From AM-1111 sp046302135 (GTDB lineage Bacteria; Bacteroidota; Bacteroidia; B-17B0; Aurantibacillaceae): a DNA stretch of 43,878 bases. Positions within the stretch are counted from its first letter, which is position 1. Every line of letters starts with the position of its first letter. A program made the translations under genes and the position numbers. The notes beneath the pieces were generated by a model that worked only from the letters and a program-made list of their open reading frames with translations, did not search any database and was not told the DNA's origin. The stretch covers positions 1 to 43,878 of the forward strand of contig JBKCIQ010000050.1 in the NCBI GenBank assembly GCA_046302135.1. Reading direction: 5' to 3'. Positions 17,021 to 25,072 of the stretch are shown here, one piece after another.

Positions 17021-18253
17021 TCAGTAAGCGGTCCGGAATTTTTCCATTACCGATTTTTTTGTGAAAATTCTTACCGGGAACATAATTGCTATCACTCCTA
17101 TAAAAAAAACACCTACAAGTATTAGTGCGAAATCAGACCAGATGATCTCAACCGGGTATGGTATTTCTCTTCCAAGGCCGTTCATAGTTATTATTTCAAA
17201 GTTTTTTTGTATCAAACAGATAAGAAGACCCAGAAATAGACCCGCAACCGCGCCTGAAAAAACAATCATAAGTCCTTCGTAGACAAATATTTTTCGAATA
17301 AGTGAAATACCCGCTCCCATATTATTTAGAGTCACAAGATCTTTTTTCTTTTCGGCTATTAGCATTATCAACGATCCTATAATATTAAAGGTTGCAACAA
17401 TCAGAACAAAAATCAAGACCAAAAAAACAGCGAGCTTTTCAGTTTGCAATGTGGTAAAAAGCACTTTGTTTTGCTCAAACCTGTCTTTAATAAGATAGTC
17501 CTCTCCAAAAATTTTCATTAGATCAGTTTTTACTTTATTAGGATTAGCGGCAGGGTTTATAGCAATGTCAATAGATGTAATTTCTTTTTCGTAACCAAAC
17601 AAAGAACGACCAACATTAAGATCAACAATAACATATTTGAAGTCGAATTCATCATTTATGCTAAACAACGCTGTCGGAAGCAAAGCCTCTTCATTTAGCG
17701 CATCCTCAACAGTAAAACGTGCAACATTACCCCTTTTGGGAGCATAAAGCATAATAGGCATCAATTTATTTTGTATTACAACACCTAATTCGTAAACAAG
17801 ACCTTTTCCTGCTATTATATAGTTTCCATCTAAACCTTTAAGAATAGCAGGGCCATATTCAACTCTCTTGTCCATTCCTGTAACCGAAAAGAAATTGCTG
17901 CCGACTGCTTTAACTGTGGCGAAAGCTTGTTTGTCTCCATATTTCAAGAGAGCATTTTCCTCGATGGAATAATTCAGACATGTAACGCCTGCAACTTTGG
18001 AAAGGCGAACAAGTTTTATTGAATCTGGTGTAAAAGTTTTTCCTTTTGCAGGAAGAATTACAAGATCCGGGTTAAACGAGTTGTAAAGGTCTTTCACCAT
18101 ACCCGTTAGTCCGTTCATGAAAGATAAAATAATTAGAAGAGCCGCAGTTGCAATGGCTATTGCAGAAATAGAAATCCAGGAAATAATATTAATCGCATTA
18201 TTAGATTTTTTGGAGACCAGGTATCGCTTTGCTATAAAGAACGGAATGTTCAA
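17021..18253 (-). CDS. LolC/LolE-type ABC transporter permease (FtsX-like)
   Basis: A 410-aa inner-membrane permease with the LolC/E layout. A cytoplasmic FIAKRYLVSKKSNNAINIIS start is followed by a first membrane helix (about 22-46), a large periplasmic domain (about 50-265), then three helices (about 272-298, 320-350 and 370-395) of the FtsX core. LolCDE extracts lipoproteins from the inner membrane for delivery to the outer membrane. Bacteroidota often have a single such permease instead of a LolC/LolE pair. The ATPase partner (LolD) is not adjacent. The gene lies 22 nt downstream of rbfA. The family call is firm, but the exact substrate (lipoproteins versus something else) is inferred. 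Confidence 0.85.
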   Translation of the reverse strand: MNIPFFIAKRYLVSKKSNNAINIISWISISAIAIATAALLIILSFMNGLTGMVKDLYNSFNPDLVILPAKGKTFTPDSIKLVRLSKVAGVTCLNYSIEENALLKYGDKQAFATVKAVGSNFFSVTGMDKRVEYGPAILKGLDGNYIIAGKGLVYELGVVIQNKLMPIMLYAPKRGNVARFTVEDALNEEALLPTALFSINDEFDFKYVIVDLNVGRSLFGYEKEITSIDIAINPAANPNKVKTDLMKIFGEDYLIKDRFEQNKVLFTTLQTEKLAVFLVLIFVLIVATFNIIGSLIMLIAEKKKDLVTLNNMGAGISLIRKIFVYEGLMIVFSGAVAGLFLGLLICLIQKNFEIITMNGLGREIPYPVEIIWSDFALILVGVFFIGVIAIMFPVRIFTKKSVMEKFRTAY

Positions 18254-18275
18254 AGAAAGGATAAGTTTTTGAAGG

Positions 18276-18614
18276 TTATTTTTTCAGTAACTGTTCTATT
18301 TTTTCCGCGTAATCAAGGGAATCGTCTATGAAAAAACTCAACTCAGGAATGACCCTAACCTGTTTACGTATTTTATTACCCAAAATCTTTCTAATAGGGC
18401 TGGCCATCTCTTTCACCTTTTCAACCACGGCTTTTTTGTCTCCCGGATTCATTATGCTCAAATAAACTTTGGCAGAGCCTAAGTCTGGTGAAACTCTCAC
18501 GATAGTTACAGTAATAAATTTTCCTTCAAACATTGAATTGCTGTTTGCTCTGAATATTTCAGACATTTCTTTAAGGATTAGCTTTCCTACTTTTTGCTGT
18601 CTCACTGATTCCAT
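18276..18614 (-). CDS. rbfA: 30S ribosome-binding factor RbfA
   Basis: A 112-aa KH-like protein that binds immature 30S subunits and helps process the 5' end of 16S rRNA, important in the cold. The start ESVRQQKVGKLILKEMSEIF is the usual RbfA N-terminal helix. FITVTIVRVSPDLGSAKVYL and RKILGNKIRKQVRVIPELSF are the conserved KH-like core, and it ends in FFIDDSLDYAEKIEQLL. The length is typical. It heads a two-gene minus-strand unit with the LolC/E-type permease and is divergent from the export operon regulator at 18750, with 135 bp between them. Confidence 0.93.
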   Translation of the reverse strand: MESVRQQKVGKLILKEMSEIFRANSNSMFEGKFITVTIVRVSPDLGSAKVYLSIMNPGDKKAVVEKVKEMASPIRKILGNKIRKQVRVIPELSFFIDDSLDYAEKIEQLLKK

Positions 18615-18698
18615 ATTACAAAGGTAAAAAAATAGGTGTCAAGCTTAACCAATAACCGTATTTAATCACTAAACGTGATTTTATGATTTTTTAAGACG

Positions 18699-18743
18699 TT
18701 ACTACTCTGGATTAATAGTATTACTACTACCTTTGAAAGGTAG
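18699..18743 (+). promoter_or_regulatory. Promoter and likely operator of the export operon
   Basis: CTACCTTTGAAAGGTAG at 18727-18743 is a perfect inverted repeat with 8-bp arms around a central G. It contains TACCTTTG (18728-18735), a match to the -7 consensus TAnnTTTG, and ends 6 nt before the regulator ATG. Just upstream, TAGTATTACTA (18716-18726) is a second inverted repeat, and TTACTACT occurs twice, at 18699-18706 and 18721-18728, 22 bp apart (about two helical turns). A dimeric TetR-type repressor binding here would cover the -7 box and control its own operon. Symmetry and position are seen directly; binding is inference. Confidence 0.55.
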
Positions 18744-18749
18744 CGATTT

Positions 18750-19430
18750 ATGGAAACAATTCTCGGTCAAATGCAGATTAGAATTAATCCAAAGATTTTT
18801 TTAAAAGATCCCGAGGACTCTGAGTTGGGTAAAAAAATTCTAAACGAAGGCCATAAAATGATGAATGAAATGGGCTTTGAAAATTTCACGTTCAAGAAAT
18901 TAGCTAATCGTTTGAATACAACTGAAAGCTCTATTTACAGATATTTTGAAAGTAAACATCATTTTTTAATCTATCTTTTAAATTGGTACTGGAGTTATCT
19001 TGATTATGCAATTGTATTTACCACTTTAAACGTTTCCCCAAGCGAAGAAAAGCTTAAAAAAGCGATTGATATATTGTGTCAGACTGACAATAAAACGAGG
19101 ATTGTTGGCACTTTTGATATTAAAAAGCTTCAAAGAATAGCAATAAATGAAAGTGCTAAGGCTTATCTTGTAAATGAGGTGGATAAAAAAAATAAGGAAG
19201 GGTTTTATTTGGCTTACAAAAGACTATGTAAAAGATTGGCCCAAATAATCACTGAATTTTCGCCGTCATATTTATTTTCAAGTTCGTTGTCAGTTACTTT
19301 GGTTGAATCAATTTCTCAGCAAAAGTACTATTTGGAGCATCTGCCTTCGTTATCCAGTTTTAAAAAAGCTAACCCTGTTTTTGCAGATTTCTTTTTTCAA
19401 TTGGCGAAATCAACTTTATCAAAGAAATGA
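18750..19430 (+). CDS. TetR/AcrR family transcriptional regulator
   Basis: A 226-aa regulator. Residues about 25-72 form a TetR-type DNA-binding domain with the helix-turn-helix FTFKKLANRLNTTESSIYRYF. KHHFLIYLLNWYWSYL leads into the ligand domain, which is divergent and gives no ligand hint. The first 20 or so residues (METILGQMQIRINPKIFLKD) are an extra N-terminal arm. It is the first gene of the export operon. The ABC gene start overlaps its stop (ATGA at 19427-19430), which suggests coupled translation. A perfect palindrome lies over the promoter just before the ATG, so negative autoregulation is likely. TetR proteins often control neighbouring efflux genes, which fits here. Confidence 0.85.
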   Translation: METILGQMQIRINPKIFLKDPEDSELGKKILNEGHKMMNEMGFENFTFKKLANRLNTTESSIYRYFESKHHFLIYLLNWYWSYLDYAIVFTTLNVSPSEEKLKKAIDILCQTDNKTRIVGTFDIKKLQRIAINESAKAYLVNEVDKKNKEGFYLAYKRLCKRLAQIITEFSPSYLFSSSLSVTLVESISQQKYYLEHLPSLSSFKKANPVFADFFFQLAKSTLSKK

Positions 19431-21163
19431 AACATATGGCAAACTCGGATGAAATAAAACTTTCGCCTGTCAAAAGATTATTCAGATTACTTAGAGTAGA
19501 GAAGGAAGATATTTTTAATATCTACATGTATTCAATACTTTATAGTCTAATAAATTTTAGCCTTCCACTTGGAATTCAATCCATAATTAATTTAATTACA
19601 TCAGGCCAGGTTACCACATCCTGGATAATTTTAATACTTCTTGTGCTTGCCGGAATTGCCATTGGCGGTGTTTTTCAATTAAAGCAATTAACGGTGTCCG
19701 AGGCCCTTCAACAGAAGATTTTTACAAGAGCAGCATTTGAGTTTGCATACAGAATTCCAAACATGAGGCAAGAAACACTCGAGAATAAACATAGTCCTGA
19801 GCTTGTGAACCGTTTTTTCGATAGTATAACAATTCAAAAGGGTTTATCTAAAATTTTGATGGATTTTTCCGGCGCTTTATTAATGGTTGTTCTTGGGCTT
19901 TTGGTTATTAGTTTTTATCATCCCTTTTTCATATTTTTTAGTCTTTTTGTTGTGATATATCTTGGCGTTATCTTTTTTATTACCACTAAACAGGGTCTCA
20001 AAACAAGTTTAAAAGAATCTAAATTCAAATACGAAGTTGCCTATTGGCTGGAGGAGGTAGCTCGTACTCATGATGTGTTCCGATACAGTGGAAAAAATGA
20101 GTTGCACCTTGAAAAAACAGATGAGCTTCTAACGGGGTATATTGGAGCTCGAAAAGCTCATTTTAAAGTTTTGAGAGGCAAATATATCAACATGATAATC
20201 TTCAAGATCTTGGTTGCCGCAGGATTATTAGCGCTTGGAGGTTGGTTGGTAATAGATCAGAAGATGAATATTGGTCAGTTTGTGGCATCTGAAATCATCA
20301 TTATCTTATTATTAAACTCAATAGAAAAGGTAATTCTTAACATGGAAGTTATCTATGATGTACTAACAGGACTTGATAAATTGGGACAGGTAACTGATAT
20401 GCCCCTTGAAGAGGAAGCAGGGTTAAAGCTAGATGATAAAAATACAACTGAAGGTTTGCATATTGTTTTAAATAATGCGGGGTTTAACTATCCTCTAGAA
20501 AAAACCAAAGCTATAAGCAATCTTGAGTTTAATATTGTAGCAGGATCTAAATTAAATTTCATGGGTGGTTCAGGCAGTGGTAGGAGCACACTTTTAAATA
20601 TACTTTCTGCCTCTTTCCCTCTAAGTGAAGGTAATATGACGATTAACGGCATTCCTGTAAATAATCTGGATATTCCCCATTTAAGAAAAAAAATTGCGGT
20701 TGTTCGTTCTGTTGATCAAATATTTAAAGGTACGATAATAGAAAATATTTCTTTGGGGAGTAGTAAACCAAATTTGGAAAAAATCAGTGGGCTTTGTGAA
20801 AGACTTGGGTTGTCGAATTTTATTTTTCAAAGTAAGGATGGTTTCAATACTGAGTTACTTCCTGGAGGTAAAGGCATTCCTTATTCGGCGGCATATAAGA
20901 TTTTAATTGCGAGAGCACTTTATATAGAGCCTAAGTTGTTTCTTGTTGATGAAGGATTCGATAGTCTAAGTCACAAAGATCAAGAGATTGTAGCAGATGA
21001 GATTTTTTCAGGAATGCACCAGTTTACATTCTTGTCTTTTTCAAACAGAAGGGCTTTGGCTGAAAAATGTTCTAATACGGTTTTTCTTGAAAAAGGAAAA
21101 ATCACCCAGGTTCTCACTTACAAGCAGGCTGAAGAAAAAAATCTTTTCAATTCATTTATTTAA
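19427..21163 (+). CDS. ABC exporter, membrane plus nucleotide-binding domain with degenerate motifs
   Basis: A 578-aa half-transporter of the HlyB/MsbA exporter type without a C39 peptidase domain. The membrane domain (about 30-320) has about six helices, including SILYSLINFSLPLGIQSIIN and LLMVVLGLLVISF. The nucleotide-binding domain (about 345-578) departs from consensus at almost every key site. Walker A reads GGSGSGRST with Arg at 386 in place of Lys. The Q-loop Gln is Ser (VVRSVDQIF). The LSGGQ signature is IPYSA (484-488). The D-loop SALD is DSLS. The switch His is Phe (538, in LSFSNRR). Walker B LFLVDE (504-509) is intact. A homodimer with these changes may hydrolyse ATP poorly or not at all. 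It is coupled to the regulator and followed 5 nt later by the adaptor gene. Exporter family is clear; substrate unknown. Confidence 0.85.
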   Translation: MKHMANSDEIKLSPVKRLFRLLRVEKEDIFNIYMYSILYSLINFSLPLGIQSIINLITSGQVTTSWIILILLVLAGIAIGGVFQLKQLTVSEALQQKIFTRAAFEFAYRIPNMRQETLENKHSPELVNRFFDSITIQKGLSKILMDFSGALLMVVLGLLVISFYHPFFIFFSLFVVIYLGVIFFITTKQGLKTSLKESKFKYEVAYWLEEVARTHDVFRYSGKNELHLEKTDELLTGYIGARKAHFKVLRGKYINMIIFKILVAAGLLALGGWLVIDQKMNIGQFVASEIIIILLLNSIEKVILNMEVIYDVLTGLDKLGQVTDMPLEEEAGLKLDDKNTTEGLHIVLNNAGFNYPLEKTKAISNLEFNIVAGSKLNFMGGSGSGRSTLLNILSASFPLSEGNMTINGIPVNNLDIPHLRKKIAVVRSVDQIFKGTIIENISLGSSKPNLEKISGLCERLGLSNFIFQSKDGFNTELLPGGKGIPYSAAYKILIARALYIEPKLFLVDEGFDSLSHKDQEIVADEIFSGMHQFTFLSFSNRRALAEKCSNTVFLEKGKITQVLTYKQAEEKNLFNSFI

Positions 21164-21168
21164 TTAAA

Positions 21169-22527
21169 ATGCTAAATATTTCGCAGTCAAAAATTAAGGG
21201 AAATTTTGAAATTGAAAAATATCATTCATTTAACTCTACATTACATTTTTCTTTTAAGAGAAATGTTCGCCGCACCTTGCTGGTTCTTCTTGTTGCGTTT
21301 GTTTTTGCGCTTTTCCTTCCCTGGACTCAAAATGTTTCAGGTTTTGGAAATGTTACCAGCCTTCAACCTGAACAAAGGCCGCAGACATTGCACTCAGTTA
21401 TTGGTGGAAGAATAGAGAAATGGTACGTTAAAGAAGGACAGTTGGTAAAAAAGGGAGATACTATCTTAAGAATTTCCGAGATCAAGGATGAATATTTTGA
21501 CCCAAGATTACTTGAAAGAACAGGCGCACAATTAACCGTTAAGGAAAAATCTGCCGCGTCTTATTTTGATAAGGTTAACTCACTTGATAGACAGATTGAT
21601 GCTTTGGGTAACACACGAGAATTGAAGTTGAGTCAGGCAAAAAACTACTTAAAGCAAGCAAAACTTAAAGTCAATTCGGATAGCATAGAATTAGTTGCAG
21701 CAAAGGTTAATTTTACAGTGGCTACAGAGCAATTTAGTAGATTGGAAAAATTATACAAGGATGGTTTAAAATCATTAACCGACCTTGAAGGCAGGAAACT
21801 AAAACTACAGGAAACTCAGGCAAAGCTTATTGCGTGCGAGAATAAGTTGCTTCAATCAAAGAATGAGTATATAAATGCAGAGATAGAATTAACAAGTATT
21901 GACAATCAGTTCATGGAGAAACTTTCTAAGGCAGAATCTGATAAATTTTCTGCTCTCTCCGGGATGTACGATGCAGAACAGGCAGTAATTAAAATACAAA
22001 ATCAGTATAGTAATTATTCGTTTAGAAGGGGGTTGTATTTTCTCACTGCACCTCAAGACGGCTACATTACCAAAGCATTAAAAACAGGCTTGGGTGAGAT
22101 TATAAAAGAGGGAGAAGAGTTGGTAAGTATAATGCCTGCTAATTATGAGCTTGCCGTTGAGATGTATGTAGTTCCTGTTGATCTTCCGTTAATACACAAA
22201 GGACAAAAAGTGCGGTTCAGATTCGATGGATGGCCCGGTATAGTTTTCTCTGGATGGCCGCAGGTGTCTTACGGAACTTTTGGCGGTGAGGTTGTTGCCA
22301 TAGATAATTTTATAAGCGAAAACGGAAAATTCAGAATTTTGGTAGCTCCTGATCCGACAACTCACCCTTGGCCAAAAGGTCTGAGGATTGGCGGTGGCGC
22401 CCTCTGTATGGCTTTATTAAAGGATGTGCCGATTTGGTATGAAACATGGCGAAACATTAATGGATTCCCTCCAGATTATTACGAAGAACAGAGTAATAAG
22501 GGTAATAAAGAAAAATCAAAAAAATAA
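21169..22527 (+). CDS. HlyD-family periplasmic adaptor
   Basis: A 452-aa membrane fusion protein linking an inner-membrane ABC exporter to an outer-membrane channel. A cytoplasmic tail is followed by one membrane helix (about 36-50, LLVLLVAFVFALFLPW). The first half of a biotinyl-lipoyl domain (VIGGRIEKWYVKEGQLVKKG, about 76-95) precedes a long coiled-coil hairpin (about 110-270) with LYKDGLKSLTDLEGRKLKLQ. The second lipoyl half is LTAPQDGYITKALKTG, then a beta-barrel domain with MYVVPVDLPLIHKGQKVRFR. The ABC gene ends 5 nt upstream and the TolC-type gene starts 7 nt downstream. The family call is secure; cargo unknown. Confidence 0.9.
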   Translation: MLNISQSKIKGNFEIEKYHSFNSTLHFSFKRNVRRTLLVLLVAFVFALFLPWTQNVSGFGNVTSLQPEQRPQTLHSVIGGRIEKWYVKEGQLVKKGDTILRISEIKDEYFDPRLLERTGAQLTVKEKSAASYFDKVNSLDRQIDALGNTRELKLSQAKNYLKQAKLKVNSDSIELVAAKVNFTVATEQFSRLEKLYKDGLKSLTDLEGRKLKLQETQAKLIACENKLLQSKNEYINAEIELTSIDNQFMEKLSKAESDKFSALSGMYDAEQAVIKIQNQYSNYSFRRGLYFLTAPQDGYITKALKTGLGEIIKEGEELVSIMPANYELAVEMYVVPVDLPLIHKGQKVRFRFDGWPGIVFSGWPQVSYGTFGGEVVAIDNFISENGKFRILVAPDPTTHPWPKGLRIGGGALCMALLKDVPIWYETWRNINGFPPDYYEEQSNKGNKEKSKK

Positions 22528-22534
22528 AATACGA

Positions 22535-23959
22535 TTGAAAAACCAGACTTTAGCTTTTTTATTCTGCGTATTTGGTTTTTTGGGTTTCGCTCAGAACCCA
22601 AAAAATGACACCTTGTTGTTCCCTGATTTTTTCGCCATAGTTAAAAAAAATCATCCTGTTGTAAAAATGGCAAATCTTCAGCCGTTGCGCGGAAGTACCA
22701 ACGTAATGCAGGCAAAAGGTGGTTTTGACCCACAATCTTATTCCTACTTGTATAATAAATTTTTTGGCGGCAAGGAATATTATAATTATTTGGATGCAGG
22801 AGTTAAAGCACAAACTAGATTGTTTGGTTTGGAGTTTCAAGCTGGATTTGAATCATCAAGAGGAGATTTCATCAGCTCAGATATGATAACGCCTTCTGAG
22901 GGTCTGTGGATGGCTGGATTTTCTCTTCCTGTGTTACAAGGCTTAATTATAGATAAGCAGCGCGCGGCTCTAAGGGAAGCTAAAATATATAAAGAGGCAA
23001 CTAAAGCCGATCAAAAAAGGATCATTAATGATTTGCTGTTGCAGGCCGGTACGCTTTATTGGGAATGGGCGGCAGTTAATAATCAATTAGAGGTTTATGC
23101 CGATGCAATTAAATTTTCTGAAGATCGACTTGCAGGCTTAAGACAGGCATTTTTACTCGGGGACAGACCTGCAATTGATACTGTTGAAACCCTTATCCAA
23201 TTACAAAACTTCTCTTACAGCTATAACCAAACCCAACTTTTATTAATTCAAAAAACCTATGAATTGTCTGTTTTTTTCTGGGACGACAAGAATAATCCGA
23301 TTTTTCTTCCTGAAACCATCAAGGCTCCAAATTTTCAGGCACAGATTTTCAGTTCTTTTTTAACCAAGGACTCGTTAAGACTTGCACTAGATTCATTTGC
23401 TAAATCTCATCCTGAATTACAGCTTTACAACTATAAATTAAAGCAACTCGACATAGAAAAAAAGTTGAAACTTGAAAAGCTAAAGCCAAAACTTAATCTT
23501 CGTTATAATTTTTTGTCTTACCCTTCGGGAAATCAGCCGCCTGGAAATTTCAGCACTGATAATTATAAATGGGGGGCAGAGTTTGGGATGCCAATGTTTT
23601 TGCGAAATGAAAGGGCTGATGTTAAGCTGACCAGAATTAAAATCATGGAAACTGAACTAAATAATCAATTGAAACAAAAAGAAATTGCAGCAAAAATAAT
23701 TTCAGGTTTCCGAAAGTGCGAATTTTTAATTGACCAAATAGAATTGATGAAAAAAACAGTAGAAAACTATAAAAGAATGCTTAACGCCGAAAAAACAAAT
23801 TTTGATGCTGGTGAAAGTTCGGTCTTTTTAGTTAACTCAAGGGAGTTGGCTCTTGTTCAGGCAGAATTAAAGCTTATAGACAGCGAAAGCAAATTCAGGC
23901 AGGCTGTTATTTCGTTTTTTCATTCTGCAGGAACCCTCTGGACTCACGAAAAATTTTAA
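22535..23959 (+). CDS. TolC-family outer-membrane efflux protein
   Basis: A 474-aa outer-membrane channel of the TolC family. The signal peptide (KNQTLAFLFCVFGFLGFAQ) is followed by the typical repeated helical hairpins, with FFAIVKKNHPVVKMANLQ at the start, GTLYWEWAAVNNQLEVYADA and LGDRPAIDTVETLIQLQNF in the first half. DSFAKSHPELQLYNYKLKQL and FDAGESSVFLVNSRELALVQ fill the second. TTG at 22535 is chosen because it directly precedes the signal peptide and lies 7 nt after the adaptor stop. In-frame ATGs further upstream would overlap the adaptor gene by about 100 nt and bury the signal. Completes a tripartite exporter with the two preceding genes. Confidence 0.88.
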   Translation: MKNQTLAFLFCVFGFLGFAQNPKNDTLLFPDFFAIVKKNHPVVKMANLQPLRGSTNVMQAKGGFDPQSYSYLYNKFFGGKEYYNYLDAGVKAQTRLFGLEFQAGFESSRGDFISSDMITPSEGLWMAGFSLPVLQGLIIDKQRAALREAKIYKEATKADQKRIINDLLLQAGTLYWEWAAVNNQLEVYADAIKFSEDRLAGLRQAFLLGDRPAIDTVETLIQLQNFSYSYNQTQLLLIQKTYELSVFFWDDKNNPIFLPETIKAPNFQAQIFSSFLTKDSLRLALDSFAKSHPELQLYNYKLKQLDIEKKLKLEKLKPKLNLRYNFLSYPSGNQPPGNFSTDNYKWGAEFGMPMFLRNERADVKLTRIKIMETELNNQLKQKEIAAKIISGFRKCEFLIDQIELMKKTVENYKRMLNAEKTNFDAGESSVFLVNSRELALVQAELKLIDSESKFRQAVISFFHSAGTLWTHEKF

Positions 23960-23960
23960 A

Positions 23961-24266
23961 ATGATCTCAGTAAATATACTTTTTACAAAAAAAGAAGAGG
24001 CAGAAATGGTTCTAGATGAATTATTAGAACAAAAATTAATGTATGGAGCGTATTTGCAAACAATTGAAAGGTGGAAAAGAAACAAAGAACTGCCTAAGTA
24101 CAACTTTTGTTTTATGCTTATAGGATTGACTCGTGCAGTTGTGTACTCCAAAGTAATTGCTTTAATTGAAAAAAAATTTTCCCATATCGAATTCTTGGCG
24201 TACACAAATCCTGTATTGAACATTTCGGGAACTCATGAAGATCAATTAAAAAAACATATTCAATAG
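23961..24266 (+). CDS. Small divergent CutA1-like protein
   Basis: A 101-aa cytoplasmic protein. MISVNILFTKKEEAEMVLDE, then a short loop, FCFMLIGLTRAVVYSKVIAL and HIEFLAYTNPVLNISGTHED follow the order of CutA1, a PII-like trimeric fold: an initial strand, the EEAE helix, a central strand, a long helix, and a terminal strand with a proline-containing loop. The classic EEVLLIIKT and PYEVPEI motifs are not conserved, so this is a distant or analogous match. CutA1 has been linked to metal tolerance and PII-like proteins to signalling. Here the gene begins 1 nt after the TolC stop, so it is clearly part of the exporter operon. A regulatory or sensing role for the transporter is possible but unproven. 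Confidence 0.6.
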   Translation: MISVNILFTKKEEAEMVLDELLEQKLMYGAYLQTIERWKRNKELPKYNFCFMLIGLTRAVVYSKVIALIEKKFSHIEFLAYTNPVLNISGTHEDQLKKHIQ

Positions 24267-24275
24267 CTGAAGAAT

Positions 24276-24998
24276 TCAAGCCGCCATTTTTCTTTCAAAT
24301 AAATTAACTGCTACAGGGATAAAAGTTTCCTCTAGAGGAATTTCTAGATCACTTTTAACACTATACACTGCAGGATTGGGTAAATCAGAATGATTTAATA
24401 TTAATTCCGATTTTAATTTTTCAAAACAATTGAACCCTTCAAGACTCAAAGAATTTAAATATTCTATCTTGATTCTTCCTTGGTTGTGCGTATTTAAATT
24501 GAATAAAGAAAAAATATATCTGTAAATAAACACATTTCTTTTGTTTGTGTAGTGAAATATTAAATACCCTTCATCTTTCCTTATCGGGACAAGCCCTATT
24601 GGCAAGATCTTCATCTTGTCTTCAACAAAAGAATAGATTTTATATCCGTCATTTATTGCTGTTGAAATTAATGGGATTGCAAATTCCACGATCCTGAAAA
24701 TCTCGCTTAGAACAGCGTCTTTTTCGTTAGGATTTTTATAGGTAAATTTTAGTGAATTTAGATCTATGCCTGTAATATTTTTATTCAGCAGTAATAGATT
24801 TGTACTGTTTTTAAGATTATACAATTCCTTTTTATGAATGTCTAGATCTTTGAGGTGTGGGTAAATCTTATTTTCAAGGTAATTTTTTTTGACTTCGTTC
24901 AAATAGGAAAGCAGTTCATACTTTTTGTATTCAAAATCAATCATATGTTCTGTTATCCAGTTTTCTTTGAGGGGCATATTTAAAGATTTATACTCCAT
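24276..24998 (-). CDS. Conserved-looking protein of unknown function
   Basis: A 240-aa soluble protein with no signal peptide or membrane helix, and no family I recognise. The N-terminal third is helical and charged (FEYKKYELLSYLNEVKKNYL and YPHLKDLDIHKKELYNLKNS). The central and C-terminal parts alternate short strands (YKIYSFVEDKMKILPIGLVP, GYLIFHYTNKRNVFIYRYIF). Codon use and composition resemble the neighbours. The gene converges on the exporter operon (10-nt gap) and is divergent from the OmpA-type lipoprotein gene. A 17-bp palindrome lies in the shared upstream region. Confidence 0.6.
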   Translation of the reverse strand: MEYKSLNMPLKENWITEHMIDFEYKKYELLSYLNEVKKNYLENKIYPHLKDLDIHKKELYNLKNSTNLLLLNKNITGIDLNSLKFTYKNPNEKDAVLSEIFRIVEFAIPLISTAINDGYKIYSFVEDKMKILPIGLVPIRKDEGYLIFHYTNKRNVFIYRYIFSLFNLNTHNQGRIKIEYLNSLSLEGFNCFEKLKSELILNHSDLPNPAVYSVKSDLEIPLEETFIPVAVNLFERKMAA

Positions 24999-25014
24999 TG
25001 GATGTTAAAAAGTT

Positions 25015-25058
25015 TCATTTGTTACAAATGATTGACACATTTACTAAAATTATTTTTG
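25015..25058 (+). promoter_or_regulatory. Inverted repeat and promoter upstream of the OmpA-type lipoprotein
   Basis: TCATTTGTTACAAATGA (25015-25031) is a perfect inverted repeat with 7-bp arms and a TTA centre. TTGACA starts immediately after it (25032), and TATTTTTG (25051-25058) is a full match to the -7 consensus, ending 14 nt before the ATG at 25073. The 16-nt spacing is short for the Bacteroidota pattern. The repeat could be an operator for either divergent gene. Its presence is certain, its use is inferred. Confidence 0.42.
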
Positions 25059-25072
25059 TTAAAATAATAAAT

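Noticed and set aside
18727..18743. CTACCTTTGAAAGGTAG as a terminator for rbfA or another gene
   Set aside because: There is no T-run, its loop would be a single base, and it overlaps a -7 box just before an ATG, so an operator is more likely.
22424..22534. Upstream ATG starts for the TolC-type gene
   Set aside because: They would overlap the adaptor gene by about 100 nt and put about 37 residues before the signal peptide. TTG at 22535 fits the signal and the spacing.
24998..25072. Longer N-terminus for the OmpA-type lipoprotein
   Set aside because: It would place the -7 box TATTTTTG inside the gene and bury the lipoprotein signal behind 25 extra residues.
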